Shown in pieces: positions 1 through 12,851 of a DNA stretch of 64,000 nt. Source of the DNA: Cellulomonas sp. JZ18 (GTDB taxonomy: Bacteria; Actinomycetota; Actinomycetes; Actinomycetales; Cellulomonadaceae); contig NZ_CP045245.1 of the NCBI RefSeq assembly GCF_009720485.1, positions 3,658,001 to 3,722,000 on the forward strand, written 5' to 3'. The stretch's first letter is position 1. Every line of letters starts with the position of its first letter. A model generated the notes under the pieces. It ran no database searches. It was given only the letters and a program-made list of their open reading frames with translations, and was not told the DNA's origin. The position numbers and the translations under genes were made by a program.

Positions 1-18
1 CGACGCGCGGGCCGGGCA

Positions 19-61
19 CGCCGCGGCCCCCGTGCCCAGGTGGGTCACGGGGGCCGCGGCG
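19..61 (-). terminator. terminator hairpin after nrdF
   Basis: A perfect 16-bp inverted repeat (arms 19-34 and 46-61, 11-nt loop) starts 16 bases beyond the nrdF stop codon. Part of the loop (CCCA and TGGG) can extend the stem. There is no clear T tract, as is usual in high-GC actinobacteria, so termination is inferred from stem strength and position at the end of the nrd operon. Confidence 0.7.
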
Positions 62-76
62 GCGTTCAGGCCGGGA

Positions 77-3257
<3,181 letters not shown>

Positions 3258-3717
3258 AATCGTCCCAATCCTTCGCGGACGCGCGTGACGTCCTCGGCTG
3301 TTCCCATGAGTTCGAACGCGTACAGGTAGGGCACGTGGCACTTGGCCGCCACGATGTCGCCCGCGATGCAGTACGCCGCACCGAAGTTCGTGTTGCCTGC
3401 CGCGATCACGCCGCGGATCAGGGCACGGTTGCCCTCGTCGTTGAGGAACCTGACCACCTGCCGCGGCACCGCGCCCTCGCCGTTGCCCCCGCCGTAGGTC
3501 GGGAGCATCAGCACGTACGGCTCGGTGACGCGCAGGAACGGGTCGGTCGGCTTCAGCGGGATCCGCTGCGCCGGCACGCCCAGCTTCTCGACGAAGCGGT
3601 GGGTGTTGCCCGAGACGGACGAGAAGTAGACGAGCGAGGCCATGACGACGCTCCCCTCCCTCTCTCGGCCGGTCCCGGGCAGGCCGGAGCGACCCTCACC
3701 TCCGGCGGACGTGCTGC

Positions 3718-3743
3718 GGTCCGGCGGCCGAGGCCGCCGGACC
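3718..3743 (-). terminator. hairpin between nrdH and nrdI
   Basis: A perfect 26-base inverted repeat (arms 3718-3729 and 3732-3743) lies in the nrdH-nrdI gap. The loop is too tight for all 12 pairs to close, so about 11 pairs form. It could attenuate transcription or mark an mRNA processing site that keeps nrdH levels above nrdIEF. There is no T tract, so a full terminator is unlikely in an operon whose products act together. Confidence 0.45.
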
Positions 3744-3844
3744 GAGGAGTGCCCGCCGGGCCGACGCGGCTCGTGGCCTGCGCCGACCCGGGGCGTCCGT
3801 GGGTCGGCGCGCCTCGTACGACCGCCGACCGGTGGGCGTCGCGG

Positions 3845-4090
3845 TCAGGCCACCTGGCCGGCGAGCTGGTCCGCGAGCGCCTTGATGCGGTCGGGGCGGT
3901 AGCCCGACCAGTGCTCGCCACCGGCGACCACGACGGGCGCCTGCAGGTGGCCGAGCGACATGACGTAGTCACGGGCGTCGGCGTCCTCGGAGATGTCGAC
4001 GACCGTGTACTCGTGCCCGAGCTTGTCGAGGGCCCGGTAGGTCGCCGTGCACTGCACGCACGCCGGCTTGCTGTAGACCGTGATCGTCAT
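3845..4090 (-). CDS. nrdH: NrdH redoxin (glutaredoxin-like)
   Basis: NrdH is an 81-aa thioredoxin-fold protein that re-reduces the NrdE C-terminal cysteines, taking electrons from thioredoxin reductase. The active-site CVQC is at residues 11-14 and the family signature WSGYRPD is near residue 68. The frame is open upstream to 4186, but the ATG at 4090 gives the canonical N-terminus MTITVYSKPAC and has GAGGGA about 8 bases upstream, so I chose it. It is the first gene of the nrd operon, and its leader of about 150 bases contains no other gene. Confidence 0.95.
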   Translation of the reverse strand: MTITVYSKPACVQCTATYRALDKLGHEYTVVDISEDADARDYVMSLGHLQAPVVVAGGEHWSGYRPDRIKALADQLAGQVA

Positions 4091-4243
4091 CGCGATGTCC
4101 CTCGATGCTCGTGTGGCTGATGTCCTGCGACGGGTCCGCCGGGGCGTCTCCCCGACCTCGTCCCCCCTCGTCGAGGGGCCGTCCACCGGTCCCGCCGAGG
4201 GGTTCGTGGGCCTTCGGGGGCGTCGGGCGAACCGTCGAGCACG

Positions 4244-4291
4244 ACACTACACCTGGGGTCCGACATCGCAAGACACCACTAGGGCTTGTGT
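4244..4291. promoter_or_regulatory. two NrdR-box-like sites upstream of nrdHIEF
   Basis: Two 16-base elements, 4244-4259 (ACACTACACCTGGGGT) and 4276-4291 (CCACTAGGGCTTGTGT), each match about 11 of 16 positions of the known NrdR consensus acaCwAtATaTwGtgt, mainly in the conserved outer halves. Their starts are 32 bases apart, about three helical turns, which is the usual tandem arrangement for the ATP-cone repressor NrdR. They lie about 155-200 bases upstream of nrdH. The consensus is from general knowledge; binding is inferred. Confidence 0.6.
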
Positions 4292-4336
4292 TGCACGCGT
4301 GTCGTTTTCACCCTGTGACCGGCGTCCTGCACCGCC

Positions 4337-4453
4337 TGTGGACACCCTCGCGAGCCCCTGACGTGCACCTTCGTACCGCCGCCCACCGACACGCCGACGG
4401 CCCACCCACAGCCGTCCACAACCCACCGGGGGACGCCCCCAGCGCCGTCCACA
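4337..4453. promoter_or_regulatory. cluster of three DnaA-box-like sequences
   Basis: The 274-base stretch 4292-4565, between the NrdR boxes and the next gene, holds no convincing gene. It contains three close matches to the actinobacterial DnaA box TTGTCCACA: GTGTCCACA (4337-4345, minus strand, 8 of 9) and CCGTCCACA at 4412-4420 and 4445-4453 (7 of 9 each). DnaA control of nrd is established in E. coli; the link here is inference from position and similarity. Short sites like these can occur by chance in GC-rich DNA. Confidence 0.35.
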
Positions 4454-4565
4454 GCCGATGCGTCCGGCATGTCCGGATCGCACGCCGAGGGGGACCCGGC
4501 GTGTCGTCGGCGACACGTCGGATCCCCCTCGAACGGAGGACACCCGCGACGGCGCGGGCGCCCGG

Positions 4566-4790
4566 TCAGGCGATCGTCGCGAGCGCGCGGCCGAGGGCGG
4601 CGAGCACGACGAGGGTCAGGGTGGTCCAGAGCAGGACGCTGCCCGCGAGGTACCCCACGAAGCGCAGGCGCTGGCGTGGCCCGCCCTCGAAGTACGGCGC
4701 GGGCGCCCAGCGCACCGTCTCGCGCAGGTGGCGCAGGCGGGTGCGCAGGGGCAGGGCGGAGGACGGTCGGCGGACGGAGAGGACGGACAC
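4566..4790 (-). CDS. small membrane protein of unknown function
   Basis: This is a predicted 74-aa protein with a basic N-terminal half (LRTRLRHLRETVRWAP) and one hydrophobic segment near residues 46-68 (GYLAGSVLLWTTLTLVVLAA). No family was recognised. The GTG at 4790 is preceded by AGGAG at a good distance, which sets the start although the frame runs open far upstream in the opposite-strand shadow of ftsH. It lies alone between the ftsH-like gene and the nrd promoter region. It is probably a single-pass inner-membrane peptide with its N-terminus in the cytoplasm. Confidence 0.55.
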   Translation of the reverse strand: MSVLSVRRPSSALPLRTRLRHLRETVRWAPAPYFEGGPRQRLRFVGYLAGSVLLWTTLTLVVLAALGRALATIA

Positions 4791-5110
4791 GGCGGACGCT
4801 CCTGTAGGTGCGACGGGATCACTGCGGGCCGGGGTCGCCGGCCCTCCCATTGTCTCAGGATCTGGACGCGCCGCCGGGTCCCAGGGCCCGCGTGGGGGGT
4901 GCATCCGCTCACGTTCCCCGGTCGGGCGGGGTCCCCCGGGACGTTCGTCCCCCTCCGCCGGGACGCCTGTCACCCGGGGTCCCGCCCGGCGAGCCCGCGA
5001 TCGTGCACCGGTCCGTCGCCCCGATGCTGCACGACGACGGGGTCGGCGGGCCGAGCGCGGGCCGGCGGGGCGGGCGGGGCAGGCGGGGTCCGCGGCCCGG
5101 TCCGGGCGGG
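4791..5110. other. 320-bp gap with no recognised gene
   Basis: No coding pattern, RNA gene or repeat stands out here. The stretch carries G and C runs after the end of the ftsH-like gene and the ribosome-binding site of the small membrane-protein gene at its left end. A terminator for ftsH probably lies near 5040-5105, where several G-rich and C-rich blocks could pair, but no clean hairpin was seen. Confidence 0.4.
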
Positions 5111-7030
5111 TCAGGCGATGCGCAGGTGCTCCGCCGGCGACGTCGGCCGCACGCCGTCGGGACGGTCGGCCACCGCCTTCTCCAGCACGCCGGTGATCTC
5201 CTCGCCGATCAGCTCGTGCCGCTCCAGCAGCGCGTCGCGCAGCGCCTCGACCAGGTCCCGGTTCGACGCGAGCAGGCGCCGGACCGTGGCGCGGGCGCTG
5301 TCGAGGACGTCCTCGAGCTGGGTGCGCGCCAGCGGGTCGCCGATCACCTGCTCCACGAGGTCCTTGCCGGTCGCCGCGAACGACACGAGCGAGCCCGTCA
5401 TGCCGGCCGCGCCGACCATCTGCGCCGCCGTGCGCGTCGCCGCGGCCAGGTCGGACGCGGGGCCGGTCGTCGTCTGCCCGAAGAACAGCTCCTCGGCGAC
5501 CATGCCGCCCATCGCGATCTGCACGAGCGCGCGCAGGTCGTACTGCGTGCGCGTGTAGACCTCCTCGCAGTCGCCGTGCGCGAGCAGGCCGAGCGCCTGC
5601 CCGCGCTTGACGATGGTGAGCACCTCGAGCGTGCGGTTCGGCGCGACGAGCCAGGCGGTGACGGCGTGCCCGGCCTCGTGCGTGGCGATGAGCGTGCGCT
5701 CCTGGGTCGTGTACGTCACCGGGTGCCCCAGGCCGACGAGCTCGGTGATGCGCGCCTGCTCCACGTCCACGTACCGCATCGCCGAGTCGCCGCGGCGCAG
5801 CGCGTTGACGAGCGCCTCGTCGAGCAGGTGCTCGACCATGACGGGCGTCCACCCGTTCGTCGCGGCGGCGACGCGGTCGCGCACGGCCGGCTCGTCGAGC
5901 TCGTGGTGGTGCGCACGGCGCGCCAGGAAGTGGTCGACCAGGGCACGACGGCCGTGGGCGTCCGGCGGGTTGAACGTGAGCCGGCGGTCGAAGCGGCCGG
6001 GGCGCAGCAGCGCCGGGTCGAGGTGGTCCGCCCGGTTGGTGGCCGCGATGAGCAGGATCGGCGCGCGGACCGGCTTGCGCTGCTTGAGCTGGCGGTGCGA
6101 CGGCAGCAGCAGGTTTACCGCCGCGACGAACCGGTTGACGACGCGGTCGAGCCCGACCGGCTCGTCGAACGACTGCATCTGCACGAGCAGCTCGTTGACG
6201 ACCCCGCCCGTGCCCTCGGAGACCATCGCCTCGCGCACGACGCCGGTGCCGTGACCGGTCAGCAGCGCGGCGGTCGACGGCACGGACACGAACGCCGCAC
6301 TCCCCTGCGCCGCGAGGAGCCCGCCGCGCCGCAGCGCGATCGCGTCGATCTCCTCGATGAACCCGATCGCGCCGCCCTCCTTGCGGGCCGCGGCGCGCAG
6401 CGCGCGGAAGTACGTGCGGATCTTGCGGGCGGTCGCGCCGTAGTACATCGACTGGAAGCTGGTCGCCGAGACGAACAGGAACGGCACGCCGGCCTCGGCG
6501 GCCATCGCCTTGGCGGTCAGCGTCTTGCCCGTCCCGGGCGGGCCCTCGAACAGCAGGCCGCGGCGCGGGGTCCCGCCCATCTGGTCCGCGAAGCGGCGGT
6601 GGGTCTGGAACAGGTCGATCGAGCGGCGCACGTCGTCGACGATCGGGTCGATGCCGACGACGTCGTCGAGCGTCACGTCGACCTGCTCCGGACGGTACGT
6701 GACGTGCGGCGAGCGGCCCGCGCCCAGCTGGGTCCCGACGAGCAGCACGAGCAGGGCCGCGAAGAACAGCACCGGCACGACCACCAGCGGGTCGACGTCC
6801 GGGACCACGAGCAGCGGACGCCCGGTGACGGCCGACCAGATCACGTACGCCTCGAGGGCCAGCACGACGAGGCAGACGCGCAGCACGCGCCGGCGGCGCA
6901 CCCGCTCGCGGTCGGCGGCGATGTCGTGGGAGGCGAGCGCGGGACGCGGGCCGGCCACCGTGCGCGCGCCGGGCGCGGGGTGCGCCTCGGGCGCGGGGGG
7001 TGCGTCGGGCGCGGCGGCTGCGTCGGACAC
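5111..7030 (-). CDS. divergent FtsH-like AAA+ zinc metalloprotease
   Basis: About 639 aa with FtsH architecture. Two membrane segments, with only a short loop, lie N-terminal (RVCLVVLALEAYVIW and VVVPVLFFAALLVLLVG). They are followed by an AAA+ ATPase with Walker A GPPGTGKT, an arginine-finger region NRADHLDPALLRPGRF and an M41 protease with the zinc motif HEAGH and a GPASD acidic ligand. It is unusual in three ways: Walker B reads FIEEID rather than FIDEID, the large periplasmic domain is missing, and about 60 extra residues lie between Walker B and the arginine fingers. I prefer the GTG at 7030, with GAAGGG upstream, over the earlier GTG at 7135. It lies 180 bases after hspR on the same strand, which suggests a quality-control role. 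Confidence 0.85.
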   Translation of the reverse strand: MSDAAAAPDAPPAPEAHPAPGARTVAGPRPALASHDIAADRERVRRRRVLRVCLVVLALEAYVIWSAVTGRPLLVVPDVDPLVVVPVLFFAALLVLLVGTQLGAGRSPHVTYRPEQVDVTLDDVVGIDPIVDDVRRSIDLFQTHRRFADQMGGTPRRGLLFEGPPGTGKTLTAKAMAAEAGVPFLFVSATSFQSMYYGATARKIRTYFRALRAAARKEGGAIGFIEEIDAIALRRGGLLAAQGSAAFVSVPSTAALLTGHGTGVVREAMVSEGTGGVVNELLVQMQSFDEPVGLDRVVNRFVAAVNLLLPSHRQLKQRKPVRAPILLIAATNRADHLDPALLRPGRFDRRLTFNPPDAHGRRALVDHFLARRAHHHELDEPAVRDRVAAATNGWTPVMVEHLLDEALVNALRRGDSAMRYVDVEQARITELVGLGHPVTYTTQERTLIATHEAGHAVTAWLVAPNRTLEVLTIVKRGQALGLLAHGDCEEVYTRTQYDLRALVQIAMGGMVAEELFFGQTTTGPASDLAAATRTAAQMVGAAGMTGSLVSFAATGKDLVEQVIGDPLARTQLEDVLDSARATVRRLLASNRDLVEALRDALLERHELIGEEITGVLEKAVADRPDGVRPTSPAEHLRIA

Positions 7031-7210
7031 GGGCGGGCCCTTCGTCGGGTGCGCGGCCGAGCGGACGGACCGCCGCGGGCGACCGCGACCCGCGGCGGTC
7101 CGGCCATCGTCGTCCGGTATGTCCGATTGCGACACCGCAGCCGGCCCGGTCCACCCGATCGGCCCAGCAGACCTCCCCCGCGCGGGGCCCGGCGCGGTCC
7201 GGCGCCGGGG

Positions 7211-7645
7211 TCAGGGGTCGCGGCGCTGCGCCGACGGCCCCGCCATGAGCTGGCGCGGCACCCAGCGGGGCCGGGTCGGCGCCGGGCGCTCCGCCAGGGG
7301 GTGCAGGCGGTCCGCGACGACGTTGCCCGTCGGGTCGGCCCGGAAGACGCGCCGCCCCGGGTCGACGAGCGTGCGCAGGAACTCCACCTGCCGGCGCATC
7401 TGCCGCACCTCGGCCTCGAGCTCGAGGATGCGCTTGATCCCGGCCAGGTTCACGCCCTCGTCCTGGGACAGGCGCTGCACCTCGCGGAGCATCTCGATGT
7501 CCCGCTTGGAGTAGCGGCGGCCGCGGCCCCGGGTGCGGGCGGGCTGGACGAGGCCGAGCCGGTCGTACTGCCGCAGCGTCTGGGGGTGCATCCCCGCCAG
7601 CTGCGCCGCGACGGAGATGACGTAGATCTTCGCGTCGTCGTCCAC
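7211..7645 (-). CDS. hspR: HspR heat-shock repressor (MerR family)
   Basis: This is a 144-aa repressor of the dnaK operon. A MerR-type winged helix fills the N-terminal half (SVAAQLAGMHPQTLRQYDRL, then GRRYSKRDIEML), and a coiled-coil segment follows (LELEAEVRQMRRQVEFL). In actinobacteria HspR binds HAIR inverted repeats with DnaK as co-repressor, and two such repeats lie upstream of dnaK in this window. The GTG start at 7645 follows a GGAGGAGG-type site; an upstream extension is arginine-rich shadow. It is the last gene of dnaK-grpE-dnaJ-hspR, separated from dnaJ by a strong hairpin. Confidence 0.93.
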   Translation of the reverse strand: MDDDAKIYVISVAAQLAGMHPQTLRQYDRLGLVQPARTRGRGRRYSKRDIEMLREVQRLSQDEGVNLAGIKRILELEAEVRQMRRQVEFLRTLVDPGRRVFRADPTGNVVADRLHPLAERPAPTRPRWVPRQLMAGPSAQRRDP

Positions 7646-7669
7646 CGGTCGGTCCTCCTCCCCCGCCGT

Positions 7670-7695
7670 CGTGCCCCGGCAGCCGCCGGGGCACG
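7670..7695 (-). terminator. hairpin between dnaJ and hspR
   Basis: A perfect 11-bp inverted repeat with the loop AGCC (arms 7670-7680 and 7685-7695) begins three bases past the dnaJ stop and ends 25 bases before the hspR start. It is placed to attenuate read-through into hspR or to protect the 3' end of the upstream mRNA. No T tract is seen. Confidence 0.5.
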
Positions 7696-7697
7696 TC

Positions 7698-8696
7698 TCA
7701 GCGCCGCGCCTCCGCCATGAGGCCGGCGCGCACGTCCTCGCCGGACGTGGCGATGCCGAACGCCTGCACCGCCTCACGGGCGGCGGGGCTCAGCTTCTGG
7801 GGCACGACCACCTGCACGGTGACGAGCAGGTCGCCCGTGCCCCGGCTCGTGGTGATGCCGCGGCCCTTGACACGCAGCGTGCGGCCCGAGGGCGTGCCCG
7901 CGGGGATCTTCACGCGCACCGACGAGCCGTCGAGCGTCGGGACGTCGATCGTCGCGCCCAGCGCGGCCTCGTCGAACGCGACCGGCACCGTGACGCGCAG
8001 GTTGTCGCCCTCGAGCGAGAAGACCGGGTGCGGCTCGACGTGCACCGTGATGACGAGGTCGCCCGCGGGTGCGCCGGGGTCGCCGGGACGGCCCTTGCCG
8101 CGCAGGCGGATCTTCTGCCCGTCCCGCACGCCGGCGGGGATGCGCGCGTTGACGACGCGCCCCTCGACGTCGAGCGAGATCGTCGAGCCCTCGGCGGCCG
8201 TGCGGAACGGCAGGGTCGTCGTCGCGGTGAGCTCCACGCCCGGCTGCGGCCCGCGGGCGCCGAAGCCGCCCGCACCGCCGCCGAACAGCCCGCCGAGGAT
8301 GTCCTCGAAGCCCCCGCCGCCGGCACCGCCCGTCGAGTACCGGACGCGCCCCGCGGGGCCGTTCGCACCGCCGCCGAACATGCCGCCGAAGAGGTCCTCG
8401 AAGCCGGCGGCGCCGCCAGGGCCGCCAGGGCCGCCGGCGCCCGCGCGGAAGCGGGCGCCGCCGGCCATGGCGCGCAGCTGGTCGTACTGCTGGCGCTGCT
8501 CGGGATCCGAGAGCACCGCGTACGCCTCACCGATGTCCTTGAAGCGGGCCTCCGCCGCGGCGTCCCCGGGGTTCTGGTCCGGGTGCAGCTGGCGCGCCAG
8601 CTTGCGGTACGCCTTCTTGATCGCGGCGGCGTCGGCGTCCTTGGGGACGCCGAGCACGGCGTAGAAGTCCTTCTCGAGCCAGTCCTGGCCGGTCAC
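7698..8696 (-). CDS. dnaJ: DnaJ-type co-chaperone without zinc finger
   Basis: This 332-aa Hsp40 stimulates DnaK ATPase activity and delivers substrates. The J domain is N-terminal with the HPD motif (QLHPDQNP). A Gly/Phe-rich linker follows with two FGG-rich blocks, then two beta-sandwich substrate-binding domains. The four CxxCxGxG zinc-finger repeats are absent, so this is a type II (CbpA-like) DnaJ, common as the hspR-linked copy in actinobacteria. The GTG at 8696 has GGGAGG upstream and gives the natural N-terminus [11 protein letters not shown]; an upstream His-rich extension is not believed. Confidence 0.93.
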   Translation of the reverse strand: MTGQDWLEKDFYAVLGVPKDADAAAIKKAYRKLARQLHPDQNPGDAAAEARFKDIGEAYAVLSDPEQRQQYDQLRAMAGGARFRAGAGGPGGPGGAAGFEDLFGGMFGGGANGPAGRVRYSTGGAGGGGFEDILGGLFGGGAGGFGARGPQPGVELTATTTLPFRTAAEGSTISLDVEGRVVNARIPAGVRDGQKIRLRGKGRPGDPGAPAGDLVITVHVEPHPVFSLEGDNLRVTVPVAFDEAALGATIDVPTLDGSSVRVKIPAGTPSGRTLRVKGRGITTSRGTGDLLVTVQVVVPQKLSPAAREAVQAFGIATSGEDVRAGLMAEARR

Positions 8697-8739
8697 GGCG
8701 CCTCCCTCCCGCTTCGCTCGGTCATGGTGGTGATGATGG

Positions 8740-9312
8740 TCAGCCCTCCGGGTCGACGACCGCGACACGCGCGGCCCGCAGCACCCGGTCGGGCGTGCGG
8801 TAGCCCGGCTGGAGCACCTGCTGGACGGTCGGCTCCGTGACGTCGGCCGACTGCCCGTGCATGAGCGCCTCGTGCACGGCCGGGTCGAACGGCTCGCCCG
8901 CCTCGCCGTAGCGCTCCACGCCGAACCGCGTCAGCGTCGCCTCGAGCTTCTCGGCGATGGACGCGAACGGACCGGTGAGGTCACCGTGCTGGCGGGCCAG
9001 CGCGATGTCGTCCAGCACCGGGATGAGCGCCTCCGCGACCGCCTCCGCACCGCGCTGGTGCGCGGCCAGGGCCTCCGCCTTGGAGCGCTTCACGTACGCC
9101 GAGTACTGCTGCTCGAGGTTGTAGTGCGCCGCCTGGGCGCGCTGCAGCTCCTCGAGCCGCTCGGCCGCGAGCCGCTCCGCCTCCGACTCCGCCGACGCGG
9201 CCTCGTCGGCCACGCCCGCGACCGCCTCGGCGGCCTCGGCCAGCACGGCCTCCTCGGGCGTCTGGTCGCGCAGCAGGTGCGTCTCGGGGTCGATCCGGCG
9301 CTTGTCGGTCAC
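8740..9312 (-). CDS. grpE: GrpE nucleotide-exchange factor
   Basis: GrpE of 190 aa, the ADP/ATP exchange factor for DnaK. It has an Ala/Glu-rich N-terminal region, a long dimerising helix ([20 protein letters not shown]) and a C-terminal beta domain with the family signature near [13 protein letters not shown]. It starts with GTG, 75 bases after dnaK, and lies 43 bases before dnaJ. A hairpin sits between dnaK and grpE. Typical actinobacterial length. Confidence 0.95.
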   Translation of the reverse strand: MTDKRRIDPETHLLRDQTPEEAVLAEAAEAVAGVADEAASAESEAERLAAERLEELQRAQAAHYNLEQQYSAYVKRSKAEALAAHQRGAEAVAEALIPVLDDIALARQHGDLTGPFASIAEKLEATLTRFGVERYGEAGEPFDPAVHEALMHGQSADVTEPTVQQVLQPGYRTPDRVLRAARVAVVDPEG

Positions 9313-9332
9313 GCGCGGGGTCTCCCCCTCAC

Positions 9333-9366
9333 GGGGGCGGACCCGCCCTGCGGCTGGTCCGCCCCC
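9333..9366 (-). terminator. hairpin between dnaK and grpE
   Basis: An 11-bp perfect inverted repeat (9333-9343 and 9356-9366, 12-nt loop) occupies the dnaK-grpE gap. Because DnaK is needed in excess over GrpE and DnaJ, partial termination or 3'-end protection here is plausible. This is inference from position and stem strength. Confidence 0.5.
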
Positions 9367-9387
9367 TCGGGGTCTGCTTCTCGTCCG

Positions 9388-11259
<1,872 letters not shown>

Positions 11260-11318
11260 GTGTGATGCCTTCCTTCCGGGGCCGTGCGGCCCGTCGTCCG
11301 GGCCCGCGGGCCCTGAGT

Positions 11319-11339
11319 CTTGAGTCCGCCGCGCTCAAG
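11319..11339. promoter_or_regulatory. HAIR element 1 (HspR operator)
   Basis: The sequence CTTGAGT-N7-GCTCAAG differs from the known HspR inverted repeat CTTGAGT-N7-ACTCAAG by one base. It lies 60 bases upstream of the dnaK ATG, where HspR would block RNA polymerase. The consensus is established for Streptomyces and mycobacteria. Confidence 0.85.
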
Positions 11340-11381
11340 TCTGCGTCCGACGTGGATCCGAGGCAAACCAGACGCGGTGAA

Positions 11382-11402
11382 GTTGAGTCTGGTTGGCTCA
11401 AC
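11382..11402. promoter_or_regulatory. HAIR element 2 (HspR operator)
   Basis: The sequence GTTGAGT-N7-GCTCAAC is a second HAIR-type inverted repeat with the same 7-7-7 geometry. Its centre is 63 bases (six helical turns) from the first, so HspR dimers on both would face the same side of the DNA. Two outer bases deviate from consensus, suggesting weaker binding. Confidence 0.7.
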
Positions 11403-11915
11403 TGTGGCGTCGTACGGCTTGTTCCCGCGCGGCCGGCTCACTTCATCAGCTGATCTGCGGCCCGCGATCCTGCGGGAAGACGCGCCCGAGGGCTCGGGAA
11501 GACGCAGAATCGCTCGGCACGCTTGTCGTCTCCGGGTCGCCGGGAGCTGCTCGGGCCGAAGGTGAGCCAGTAGCGCCGCCGGACGATCGCCAGGGCTCGA
11601 GCACGTCCTCGACGACGACCCACGGCGAGGCCGGGCCAGTGCGTTCGGCACGGTGACCGGGCGGGAGCGTCGCACGCGATCGGAGCGACGAGTTGCGCTC
11701 GATCGCGTGCCACAGATGAGTCGCCACCACCGCCCCTGGTGCGTTGGGGTCGTGAGCTCCGGCAGCCCGATGAGCCCTCCGACGTCCGCGGCGCTACCGT
11801 GACGACGTCGGGCGGTCCGGGCGGAGAGGCAGCCGCTCAGGTCCCCGCCGGGCGGGCAGCCGGAGCGCGGGGCGCGTCGCCGGCCCGTCGAGCGTCGTGT
11901 CCCCAGGAGGTCGTC
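11403..11915. other. 513-bp gap with a strong stem-loop, no confident gene
   Basis: No convincing gene lies between the dnaK control region and the next hydrolase. At 11672-11710 a 15-bp inverted repeat with one bulged base and an 8-nt loop (arms 11672-11687 and 11696-11710) could be a terminator or a small-RNA structure. A minus-strand open frame ending at 11446 begins VATHLWHAIERNSSL, which looks less random than its surroundings and may be a gene remnant, but no family was recognised. The stretch appears somewhat less GC-rich than its neighbours. Confidence 0.4.
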
Positions 11916-12773
11916 GTGACTCGGCCGGGCCCGTCCGAGCCGCCGCGGGGCCTCGCGCGCCGGCTGGGGCGCGGCGTCGCCGTGGTCCTCGCCTGTGCCC
12001 TGGTGCTGGTCACACTGGTGGCCGTGCTGCAGAGAGCGCTCATCTACTTCCCGGACCGGACCGACGTCGGCTCGGTCGCGGACCGCCTGCCGGGCGGGCG
12101 GGACCTCACTCTGCGGACCGAGGACGGGCTCGAGCTGACGGCGTGGCTCGTCCCGGCGAGCGGTGCGGACCGGGACGTCGCCGTCCTGTACCTGCCGGGC
12201 AACGGCGGCAACCGGCTCGGTCGGCTGGAGGTGGCGCAGGAGATCGCGAGCCGGGGGTTCACGGTGCTCCTGCTGGAGTACCGGGGGTACGGCGGCAACC
12301 CGGGTCGGCCGAGCGAGGAGGGCCTCGCGCTCGACGCCCGTGCGGGGGCCGCGGCGCTCCGCGCCGAGGGCTTCGCGCCGGCCCGGACCTTGTACGTCGG
12401 GGAGTCGATCGGGACCGGCGTCACGTCGAGGCTGGTCACCACCGACCCGCCCGCCGGTGTGCTGCTGCGGTCACCGTTCCCGTCGCTCGTCGACGTGGCG
12501 CGGGCGCAGCTCCCGTTCCTGCCCGTCGGGCTGGTCCTGCGCGACCGGTTCCCGAGCGCGGAGCACCTCTCGGCGAGCGAGGTCCCGGTGCTCGTGCTGC
12601 ACGGCAGCGCCGACGACGTGGTGCCGTCCCGGCTCTCGGCCGAGCTGGCGTCGCGGGTGGGCAACCTGCAGGGCGAGATCGAGGTGCCGGGTGCGGGGCA
12701 CAACGACCCCGTCTGGTTCGGCGCCTTCCTGGCCGACGCCGTGGTCGACCTCGCGGATGCGACCGTCGAGTAG
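11916..12773 (+). CDS. membrane-anchored alpha/beta hydrolase
   Basis: A 285-aa serine hydrolase with an N-terminal membrane anchor (GRGVAVVLACALVLVTLVAV) and a domain of the BEM46/ABHD13-like (S33-type) group. The nucleophile elbow is GESIGTG, the oxyanion region is LPGNGGN, the Asp lies in HGSADDVVP and the His in GAGHND near the end. I start at the GTG at 11916, which follows AGGAGG; an upstream extension looks unlike protein. The active site should face outside the cytoplasm if the anchor is a signal-anchor. Substrate unknown; esterase or peptidase activity is possible. Confidence 0.85.
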   Translation: MTRPGPSEPPRGLARRLGRGVAVVLACALVLVTLVAVLQRALIYFPDRTDVGSVADRLPGGRDLTLRTEDGLELTAWLVPASGADRDVAVLYLPGNGGNRLGRLEVAQEIASRGFTVLLLEYRGYGGNPGRPSEEGLALDARAGAAALRAEGFAPARTLYVGESIGTGVTSRLVTTDPPAGVLLRSPFPSLVDVARAQLPFLPVGLVLRDRFPSAEHLSASEVPVLVLHGSADDVVPSRLSAELASRVGNLQGEIEVPGAGHNDPVWFGAFLADAVVDLADATVE

Positions 12774-12851
12774 GCGCATCGCGGCCCGGCCGTTCGCGCT
12801 GCGAGGCGACGACGGTGGTCGGGCTCGCGTCCGCCACCGTGCGGTCAGCGG

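Noticed and set aside
4337-4453. The DnaA-box cluster as a replication origin
   Set aside because: There is no AT-rich unwinding stretch and no dnaA, dnaN or recF beside it; only a regulatory role is plausible.
4566-7694. A very long minus-strand open frame (about 1,000 codons) opposite and across the ftsH-like gene
   Set aside because: It is Arg/Pro/Gly-rich shadow of the true frame; only its last 74 codons, after a GTG with a ribosome-binding site, look like a protein.
11446-11730. A minus-strand hypothetical gene starting VATHLWHAIERNSSL
   Set aside because: The start is protein-like, but the later part becomes low-complexity, no ribosome-binding site is clear and no family is recognised; kept only as a possible remnant.
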